Source of the DNA: Pollenia angustigena | Lineage: Eukaryota; Arthropoda; Insecta; Diptera; Polleniidae | Reading direction: 5' to 3' | Length of the DNA stretch: 64,000 nt | Assembly (NCBI GenBank): GCA_930367215.1 | Contig: OV884059.1 | Location: 235,413,803-235,477,802, forward strand | Notes under the pieces: model-generated | Seen by the model: only the letters and a program-made list of their open reading frames with translations | Databases searched by the model: none | What the model was told of the DNA's origin: nothing | Shown: in pieces, positions 10,697 to 20,100 of the stretch | How positions within the stretch are numbered: the stretch's first letter is position 1 | How the letters are laid out: the number at the start of each line of letters is the position of its first letter | Made by a program: the position numbers and the translations under genes

Positions 10697-11952
10697 CAGA
10701 GTTCAGAGAAATTCAAATGTGAACGCTCATATTCAACCATTCTTGAATTTTTTCATAAATGAAAAATGTAAAATATGTAACTTTTTTTCACAGTCATGAA
10801 TGAATTGTTAATATTTCGCCAAATTCATTCATGTTTTTGAGGAAAAATCCAATTTTGCCTTTCTTCAGTCATGAAAAATGAGGAAAAAAAAAGTTTTAGA
10901 AACGATCCTCACTAGTAATGTTGTTGTTGCTTGACAGTTTGCATGACCACAGCTCGAAATGACTGTGTGTATTTGTTTGTGTAAAATATTTTTGGTATAG
11001 GCAACCAGCCGAAGTGTCTGTTGGATTTTTTGTAAGAAAACATTATTGAAAAACAATTTAAAGAACTGCACATATCGTCCGTCATCTTGAATGCAGAGTA
11101 ATGTTACATCACATTTCATAATTTTACATGCAAAGCAGACAACTTCGTAAAATGTTTATGAGATTTATAAGCAATTTTAAATATTTCAGCTAAAAATGCG
11201 ATTATTATTATTTTTTAAGTTGTGTATGTTGCGTTATATAAATTTGTAATTTTCAGAAACAAAAAGACGTATCATCAACGAAAGTATACATATTAGTATT
11301 AAGTAAAACAAACATTTAAAATATTAAATAATTAAATATTTGTGTTAAATTACCGGAAAAATAGGATATATACATACCTATGATAATTTTTTATTGATTT
11401 TTTTACTAATAAGTAGTGGTTTAAATTAGAAAATGTATCTTAATTTAATTTAGCTATGATTTGATTTTAAAAAGCCATATTTTTCATTCTAATTAAAAAG
11501 TAAAATTAATTTTTTTTAAATGAACAAATTTAGCAAATAAAAATTTGACTGATATAACATAACATGTATATATCGAATTATTTCAAAAGAACTCCGTATC
11601 GCATTCTAACAACGCTATGTACGTTGCAAAAAGTAAATTTTAATTAGGTGATTTCTGAAAAATAATAAGAAGAAGGAAAGCGTAGTGTTAATAGCATATT
11701 AAATGTTGGACAAAGTAGTACTTCTCCAAAGAAAGATATGATTACAATTTAATAATTCTAAAGGATTAACACAAAATAAAGCTAAACAGTCTATATTCCA
11801 CTACTTTATAAAAAAATAAAAAAGGCAATTATTCCAAAAATTAAGAATAACTGTCTTTTTCAGGATATTGATGAAGGGCCACTTGGAGGAATGCAATCCT
11901 AATAAAAAACAGATTATTTTAATTAAACTAATAAAAATATTTCTTTTGAATA

Positions 11953-12113
11953 ATTAGTATTGTGGTTTTTTTTGTCGAACTATTTTTGGGTTTTTAATCC
12001 AAATTTTAATATTTTTAATCAGGCTTAAGTTCATCAAATTTAATTTTTCATTAAATTATTATTATAAAGAAAGGAATTTTACAACATGAAAATTATCAAT
12101 AACAATTTTAACT
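11953..12113 (-). repeat. Diverged inverted copy of part of the 560 bp satellite-like unit
   Basis: Read on the minus strand, this segment matches the AT-rich half of the tandem unit at 53423-55414. Examples are the shared stretches TTATCAATAACAATTTTAA, CATGTTGTAAAATTCCTTTC and AACTTAAGCCT. It lacks the GC-rich B-box-like half. This shows that the unit derives from a dispersed repeat that was later amplified in tandem elsewhere. Confidence 0.6.
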
Positions 12114-12619
12114 CATAAGGATACTATCATAATAATGATGACAGTCTGATGGAAACAAAAATCTGAGGACCTGCAGATGTTGCCATTTATTCTTAGAAAT
12201 TTTAAGCGTTTGGAAGTGCAATGGGGTAGGCTGCAAAATTTCAAAATTTCTGACAGTCCTATATGGAGACGGCTTTTATCATTTTACAGCACTTTTATTA
12301 CTTTTTCTTCTGCAATAATTTCTAGTCTGATCACTAATTCCACTAACACCCTGGTAACAGTTATAAAACAAATTACCCAGTTTTGACTTTTAAAGATATT
12401 AATGTGTTCTTATAAAAAGAATTAAAAACTTTGGTAATTTTTTTCTTGAGTGTGATTATACATTATGTTGTTAAAAAAAATTATATTTTTATGAAACCTA
12501 ATTTTTAATTTTGTAATTAACTTGGAAATTTTTAGGTAGCAGTTTAAAATTTTATAAAAATATTTGATGTGAATCGTAATCAACAAAAAAATTCAATTTA
12601 ACTGCCTGTTTAACGATGT

Positions 12620-12722
12620 CGAACGTCAACGTTCGCATAGAAAACTACATTTGAAACAAAAACAAATCTTCGAATATTGTTTTTGTTTTACATATAATTT
12701 TCTATGCGAACGTTAACGTTCG
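12620..12722. mobile_element. Hairpin MITE around AACGTTCGCATAGAAAA
   Basis: CGAACGTCAACGTTCGCATAG (12620-12640) is matched by CTATGCGAACGTTAACGTTCG (12702-12722) in reverse complement, with one mismatch. The 103 bp element would fold into a stem with an A/T-rich loop. It is inserted in sequence shared with the hAT copies at 5.5 kb and 32.3 kb. Confidence 0.55.
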
Positions 12723-13990
12723 AAATCGATGAACTGGATGTAAAATTTTCTAATAATTTTTAACCTAACGATGTGTTTTTTGTTTGTGTAAACAATTCTT
12801 TGGTGCCTTTAAAAAGGGTCACTTTTTCTTTCGTTAAAAAGACGTACCTTTATGCAGAAATTATTGAGAAAAAAATAGACACAAGAAGTTGTTGGTATTT
12901 TGTGTTTGTAAAAATATTTTGGTTTCTGTTCCAATCGCGACGATGGGTTTTTATTGCTGAAAACAGTTTTCTTACGTAGGTAAAGTTATAAGGAAAACAC
13001 TAACAAAGTCTTGTTTCGCCACAAGCAAAGCGACAGTAAGAACATTTGTTTTATTGTTGCATTAATGCAATTTTATTGTTTCGCGCCAAATTATGCCAGT
13101 TATTGTAAATTCAATGTAGTGTTTTCAATACCGTTGCGCTTGGACCACAAACAAAATTTTTTTCACGAGACCAAATACATGTCTTCAGTTCTTACAGGTA
13201 GTAATTTTTTTTCAATATTTTTTGCCTTTATGTCTTTTAAAAAAAAAAACAGATCCTTTTAGAGGCATCACAAAATAAAAAAAAACACATTTTAGTTTAC
13301 CAGCCAACAAATAATTTTACAAGACACAAACAGGCTATCGTGCTGCCTAGCGGGAAAAATTGCGAGGGCTTTGACTTTTCAGGTCTTAAAGAAGGTTTAC
13401 AACTAGATTTTCAATAAACTTTTACTTATTCCGCTCTGCCTTCTTCGAAAAGGGGTTTTAGAATGGGTTTTATGAAATATTTTACAAATTCAAATTAACT
13501 TTTCTGAGATAAGGCCTGTCGAAATAGTTTTATTAGCAGTAATGTTGGAATGTGTATCAAGTTTAGTTATTAATTTACTAACTTCGCGTTATTAGCAACA
13601 ATAATTTGCGACCTTAGGACAACAAGGATCTATATGCACCTAAACAACGTGTAAGATAGAACCTTGTTGTTCTAATACAGTTGGAATGCGACTGGAAAAC
13701 TTAATATTGGTAAAAAGGCCTTCTTTAAGGCCTCTTTACAACTTCATTTTCCCGCTGTTAATGGTCAGGCAAATCGCGTTTTTTTCATTGAGGAATTTGA
13801 ATGTGAATTTTTTTAAATTTTTCATATCTGACAAATTCATATATGAATTTTTTTGTTTGCTCATTTTTCATGAATGAGGAAATTAAAAATATTTTTTTTC
13901 CTCACCCTCATGAATGTGAAGAAGCAGTTCAATTTAAAATTTTTCACGCTCGCTCATGACTGAAAAATGAGCGAGTGTTTCGGTACTCTG

Positions 13991-14431
13991 GTATTAGTAA
14001 AACTCAAATATTATTAATAATTCAATATAGTAAATTTTATTTACTTTAAACAAAAAACAATAACATACATTAAATAAATTTCAGGTAGTTTGAGTAAAAA
14101 ACAAAAATATATAAAATAAAAATCTACATATGTTTGTATACGTATAAAAAATCGGTGGTGAAGCACTTGCGAATTCATTTTCTTAAAATGACTTTCTGTA
14201 CAACGGAAGCTTGTATCAAATATGTGGGATACACTTAAATGGCTTAATATACAACAAAGATTAGAGCTGAATACAATTAATTTTTATTCAAAAAATGAAA
14301 ATGGGAGAGGCACCTAAGTATTAAGTAGAACAACTCAGATACGTTGGGGATGTTCAACCATACAACTTAAGAAACGCTGCCAATTTTAGACTACAACGAC
14401 CAGGGAACAACACAATGCAAATATCAAATTA
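13991..14431. other. AT-rich non-coding stretch
   Basis: No ORF or repeat border was recognised. The last part (from about 14220) may be the upstream, unreadable portion of the non-LTR fragment that follows. Confidence 0.4.
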
Positions 14432-14700
14432 TTGCTTACTGGTCACTGGACGATCGGTAAGCACGCTACGATACTCGGTCTCTCTTTTAATGAATGCTGC
14501 CGTAGCTGCAGAGAATCCGGAACTGAAGAGACAGTATTTAATCTCCTATTTGATTGCCTAGTGTTAAATTCAATACGGCATGGACTAATTGGGAATTACC
14601 TTTTACAAGGATATCGCGGGTAAAACTCGGCAATTATGCTGATGCGGATCCGCTCAGTAGAATGAGCAATACATTTAACAAATTATATATAGCCCAATTA
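14432..14700 (+). pseudogene. Non-LTR retrotransposon C-terminal zinc-knuckle fragment
   Basis: LTGHWTIGKHATILGLSF, followed by CRSCRESGTEETVFNLLFDC and a short tail, matches the C-terminal Cys-rich region that follows RNase H in I/R1/LOA-type non-LTR ORF2 proteins (pattern CxxC...ET..HLL..C). The upstream domains are missing. It is related in layout, but not closely in sequence, to the fragment at 645-935. Confidence 0.6.
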
Positions 14701-14859
14701 TGACTATTTCCTATGTAAATTCAATTGTAAAAATGAGGAAAAGGACAAAACAAACAGTAAAATTGACATTTGCTACAAGTAATTTGAAGTTTTGTTCGAA
14801 AAAAAAATCAAATATAAAAAAATAAACTTACCTATTCTGCTTTGATACGTTTGAGTTAA

Positions 14860-15558
14860 GGGCACTGCTACATGTTCAATAAATATCGTGATATTTCTAG
14901 TATCACGATATTTATTGAACGTGTAGCATGCAATATTGATGGATCGCGATCCATATCGCAGAATGGCTTAAAATATGAAATCCAGAAATCCAGATTGCGG
15001 ATCGTGGATCGCGTGATAAATATTGAACGCGTAGCATTTTCATGATATTAAATAGTCATGATAAGTCAGTAAAAAGTGTCAAAAAAAAAAATTTATACGC
15101 AGTGAAAAAATTAAACAAATAAAAAGTAAAACAATTGACAAAATTTGTGTAAAGTTTATTGAAATAAATGGTAATGGCAGATGACAGTGAAATCGAGTGG
15201 GTTCTGCCGGTGGAATCGGAATTAAGCAGTGAAAAAATTATTTTAAAAGATTTCATTTTTAATTTGAAGGCATTGCCGGAATTGTGGGACTCGTCGGCTA
15301 AAGCTTATTCCGACAAAATAAAAAGAGCGACTGCACTGCAAAAATTATTAAAGGTTTTTAAAAAAGCAAGCAAAATAGCTAAACAGGCTTTCTTTTGGTT
15401 TTCTCGCGACATTGATAAACGACCCGCACAGCACAAAAATAACATAAATACCGACGCGATAAATATTGAACATGTAGCATACGCTCGTGATCCATCAATA
15501 TTTTAAAATGGATCGCGATCCAAATATCATGATATTTATTGAACGTGTTGCAGTGCCC
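14860..15558 (+). mobile_element. PIF/Harbinger-like non-autonomous element with MADF-like ORF
   Basis: The ends GGGCACTGCTACATGTTCAA (14860) and, reverse complemented, GGGCACTGCAACACGTTCAA (ending 15558) stand next to TAA on both sides (14857-14859 and 15559-15561). A 3 bp TWA target and GGG-starting TIRs fit Harbinger. ATTGAAC(G/A)(T/C)GTAGCAT and GGATCGCGATCC palindromes are repeated in both subterminal regions (for example 14913, 14940, 15022, 15463 and 15507), suggesting multiple transposase-binding sites. The 699 bp element retains one ORF but no DDE transposase. Confidence 0.7.
15168..15506 (+). CDS. MADF-like DNA-binding protein fragment in the Harbinger-like element
   Basis: The 112-residue ORF contains LPELWDSSAKAYSDKIKRAT, which fits the MADF (Myb/SANT-like) pattern of a Leu-Pro-x-Leu-Trp-Asp core followed by a Tyr-x-Asp-Lys helix. 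Harbinger elements usually encode a separate Myb/MADF-like protein that helps the transposase enter the nucleus and bind DNA. The likely start is the second ATG (15174, MADDSE). The C-terminus runs into the right subterminal repeats, so the domain is probably truncated or its end is fortuitous. Confidence 0.45.
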   Translation: MVMADDSEIEWVLPVESELSSEKIILKDFIFNLKALPELWDSSAKAYSDKIKRATALQKLLKVFKKASKIAKQAFFWFSRDIDKRPAQHKNNINTDAINIEHVAYARDPSIF

Positions 15559-15561
15559 TAA

Positions 15562-16900
15562 GTGCTTTATTTGTTTTTTTTTTTATAACGTTTATTTGAA
15601 CATTTTCATATAAAATATTTTTACTATAATAAGCAAAAAGTTGACCTATAACTTAGATATAGAACTGTTCCAAGAACGGGATCTAAAGTATACTAATTAT
15701 GTTGTAACTATTATTTTGATAATATATATTTATATTATTATACGTATAAATTATATAAAGTATTGATGTAAGAAAAAAGTTGGAAAACAAGAAGACAGTA
15801 AGTAGTGTTTTTGGCAACTAATATGTATTTTCTTACTGTCTTGCCAGTACTATCAAATGTAAACGCTATGTGACATTGCATCCACACGATCAAGCTTTTC
15901 TTGATAGTCTTTTACATATGAGCACTTCCAAGATTGTAAACGGGACATTCGCACACGTTTATATTGACAAAACTGTAAAAAACAACCTGATTTTCATTTT
16001 TTAAATTAATGATTCTTTTAACTCTCAATTAGCTCTTTAATTTCCGCAAATGAAATTTTTCGCTTACTGTCGTGGTTTCCGAGATAATTGCAAAAAACCA
16101 GTGATTGTAAACGGGACAAAAAACGGAAGTGGGTTTTAAGGGGTAACCGTAATTTCTGCGAAACCTGACACAATATTTTATTGGGGTTAATTTTAAAATG
16201 TTGCGTACTAATGTGCCCTAAAAATGGTTTCGATTTCAAAATAACATATGAATTACATTTTTTTAAATAAATTGTTAAAGAAATTGTAAACGGGACATTT
16301 TTTCCACCATAATTTAAAATTTTTTTTATGTTGCTATTTATAATCCTTTATATAAGAAACTTTATAAAAAATGTTTTTCAGATCATAAATATGCCTTAGA
16401 TTAGAGCATTGTTGTTCCAAATGCATATTTTCTAATATACACAAGTATGTGCTAAAAGTTGTAGTACTTCGTTTACCATTTATCTTTTTTTTTCGAATCA
16501 ATTAATTTATACGCATATATTAAAAAATATAAGCAATCCTCTAAATAAAACTTGAAAAGAAAATTTTTTTTTTCCATTTTTTGTGGTTGACGTTTTTTTG
16601 GAAATAGCCATATACTGTTTGTCAAAATATGCAAAAATTGGCAGCTGTGACGTAGGCTGCACGCAAGTTGAAAGCAATTTACTTTCGAGATGTCATTAAA
16701 AAAAAAATTTATAAAGAGAATCGAAAAATTTGCTCACTAACCTTGAAATCAGCTGTTTTCTTGAACGTAAATTGAAACAATCACTGGCAAGAGAATTTTA
16801 AAGGCAAGTTCGTATCAATTTTTAAAAGTATGAGTGTATTGGTAAAAAAGTGTGAGTGCATTGAAACTTGATAGGCAAAACTTGATCGTGTAACCCTCAA
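15562..16900. repeat. Non-coding region with a degenerate inverted pair and three TTGTAAACGGGAC motifs
   Basis: CACACGATCAAGCTTTTCTTGATAG (about 15891-15915) is loosely mirrored by CTTGATAGGCAAAACTTGATCGTG (about 16867-16890), hinting at a roughly 1 kb degenerate element. Within it ATTGTAAACGGGACA occurs three times in the same orientation (about 15933, 16104 and 16283) at spacings of about 171-180 bp. No coding capacity was recognised. Confidence 0.4.
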
Positions 16901-17120
16901 GTTAGTGTAGACCTGTAGGGAAAGGGTAATTATTTTTCCTCAGGAAATTGACGATTTTTCACAAATTTATCTGGCAGCCGTGATAATTACCAATGAAGTG
17001 GCAGCACTGTTTCAATCTTAAAAAAATTTACAAAGCCCAAAAACAGGTTACAACAAGGTAAATATACCTTGGTTTACAAGTTTTGTAAATCGAAGGAAAC
17101 ACACACAAACAATAAAAAAA

Positions 17121-20100
17121 ATGAGTACAAGAAAGGTTTGTTGGATTAAAATAATTTTAAACGTGTTGAAAGTATGTATAAATATTTTTTTTGCCACTAA
17201 AGAAAACCTGGGTAAACTCCATGTTTTCACAACTTTCGCACTTGCAAAACCATAAATCGCCAAATCCCAAAAAATCCAAGGAAGATTTATCAAAGCCACC
17301 AAAAGGGATTACCAGAAAGAAATCAATTACAGAACAAGTAGATGATATAAATGAGCTGGAGGTAGAAGATGGGAGTAGTAATGCAGTTGCTAAATATCAA
17401 ACATCCCATTTTAATGATAGAGCAACCAAGACTGAGTTTCAAATCTCCAATGAAAATTGGATCGATTTTTTTGAGCCCACAAATAGGGAAGAGTTAGCAA
17501 TACATCCTAAAAAATTGCAGGAAATACAACAATGGTTGCTACATTGTGCTACCATGAAGAGCAAAAAACCTTTCCAGATCTGTTTACTTACTGGACCATC
17601 AGGATGTGGAAAAACAGCTGCTATACGAGTTTTAGCTAAGGAGAACAAAATTAATCTACAAGAATGGATAAACCCTGTCGATCAGGAGGTTGTTTACAAT
17701 TTAGGTGATCAAGTATATGGCCAATCAACCTTAAGTTCCCAAATGGACGCTTTTAAAAATTTCCTTTTTAAAGCATCTCGATATCGATCTTTATTGGAGG
17801 TACATTCTACAGATAAACGCTTACTAATGGTAGAAGATTTTCCAAACTTTCTGCTAAGAGATCCTACATTATTTCAGGAAATACTGGAGTAAGTTCTTTT
17901 GAATTTAATCTAAAAAATCGTAGATAATTGTTTTTTTTTTAATAATACCCTTATTATTATTTCCAGAGATTATGTCAACTATGCCAAAACTCCATTAATA
18001 TTTATAGTAACTGATTCCAAAACAAGAGGTCTCAATATCAGTTATAATCTATTCACAGATCAAATAAAACAGAAATTTCTTATAAATCATATCAGTTTAA
18101 ATACTGTTGCAGCAACTATCATGCAAAAAGCTATGAAAAGATTCTGCACACTTATGCGCTCACCAACGCACTGTAATATTTACAAATCTCCTCCATCTGA
18201 CATGATAGATTCAATAGTTATATCAGCCCAAGGAGATATAAGAAATGCTCTAATAAATCTACACTTTTCTTCTTTAAGAGGTGCTCCGAATTTATTAACA
18301 AAGCACTTGGAAAATGTAGAAGAAACAAAATCTAAAAATAGGACAAAAAACCAGCGCCAATTCAAGTCCTTAGGGCGTGATGAATCCGTAACAATGATGC
18401 ATGCATTGGGCAGAGTTTTTAATCCAAAGTGTAAGTATAAAAATAAGAAACAATCTGAATAATGTATTTAATTATTTCAATGTAAAATTAATGCAAAACT
18501 TGGTTAAAAAATTAAATTATGCGGGTATGAACTGGAATTGAAATCGAACGAGATTTTTGATTTCATTATTTACAAAATGACCGAAGTGTTCCGTGGTTTT
18601 AAGAGTTGTTCTTGTTAAGATAATTGGTACATAAAGTATAAAGTATATAAAAAGGAATATTTTTAATGAGCTTTCTTTGCGCATTAGAGATGATTAGTAC
18701 CTAACCGAACACAATTTTTTGTTTTGTTACAAAAATTATTTTGATAATAAACAGGCAAGTGAACGGCCTAAAAAACTTAACTGGCAACATGCTTTTGCAA
18801 GTTGTTTTTTTTTTATTTTGTTTTTTCTTAATCTGCTTACAACTACAATTAATGTTGGAAGAATTGCAATCAATTGTAGTGTGGAATGTAAGAAGAGATA
18901 AACTCCCTTTTATTGTTGATGTTTTTGCTTATACTTTGATATTGTTGCAAAAAGAACTGTAACTTATAATTCTTATACGCTTAACAGTTTTATTTGGTTT
19001 AATATCTTAGTTTTTCTAAAATCTTTTTGGATGAAGTTTTCTGACGATCTGGCCTAAGCAACCAGTGAAATGCGCATACGAATAGCTTATCCCATCAACA
19101 ATTAATTTTCAGTGTTTTTATCAAGAATAAAAATTGGGAATTGAGCACGAACAACAAAATCTTTTGAAATTGAAATTTTGTATTCCCAAAAATTATTTTG
19201 ATAAGCAGGCAAGTGCACGGCCTAAAAAAAGTTTATTGATAGTTTTTGAACAGAGCAAAAAAAAAAAAAAAAACAGTTGTGGAGCAGCACTCAATAGCTG
19301 TATCTTTGGAAACATATAACCAGTGTGACAGCAACTGAAATAAAATTGGATGCTAAATGGGGCTTAAAGCAATGCTAAATCTTTTTAAATAATTGTATCA
19401 TTACAATGAGTTAATTAGGTATTAATTTAACTGCAAAAATTATAATTCTTTCAATTAAAAAGAATTTGATATAAAGAAATGTATATACATTAGAACGACT
19501 CAAGTTGTATGGAAGCAAAATTCGTGCTCGATGTACCCTCCTAAAAATGAACCTTGGACTTTTTTAAGATGACATTTTAAATATTTCGGCTCCAGGGTTG
19601 ACCTCTCGTGAGCTGGACCAGTTTGAAAAAGGGTCTATTTTTTCATGTTTTGTTACTTTACGAATCTGTTTCCTTACCAACATATACAAGTTGGGTATCG
19701 TAAGAAAGGTTTTTTTAAGGCGCGTCCAACTGTATATAAAATTTGTCCAAGGACGATCATCCATGTCATTTTTTGTAAAAAAAAAACGGTTTTTGAAATT
19801 TTTGTTCGGGGTTGTTTGTAATAAAAGTGTCAAATTAACATATTTTAATCTTAAGTCGATTTAATTAAATACGTGTCTCAGCTTTTTTTGAAATTCGTGC
19901 TAGTTCGCGTTTTGACAAAAATGCAATGGGTTGGTAACCTTTGCCAAGTATATCATCTTTGTATGTAAATAATTTTGATTTGTGCAAATTAGATGCATTT
20001 TACACGGTGGTCTGGAATTTATATAAATGCAATTTTGTAGTTACTTTAATATGATAGCTGATTTAGTTTCTAGATCATGTATGGATGAAAATAGGACTAC

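Larger units (their letters stand above)
10697..13990. mobile_element. hAT element, 3.3 kb, perfect 8 bp TSD GTATTAGT
   Basis: The left end is CAGAGTTCAGAG (10697) and the right end ends GGTACTCTG (13990), giving CAGAGTaCcGA in reverse complement. GTATTAGT lies immediately outside both ends (10689-10696 and 13991-13998). Subterminal TCAGTCATGAAAAATGAG-type motifs occur near both ends (10866-10885; 13945-13970 in inverse). No transposase frame could be recognised in it, so it is non-autonomous or heavily decayed. It contains an inverted relative of the 560 bp tandem unit (11953-12113), a hairpin MITE (12620-12722) and a block related by inversion to the hAT at 31401-32799. Confidence 0.75.
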
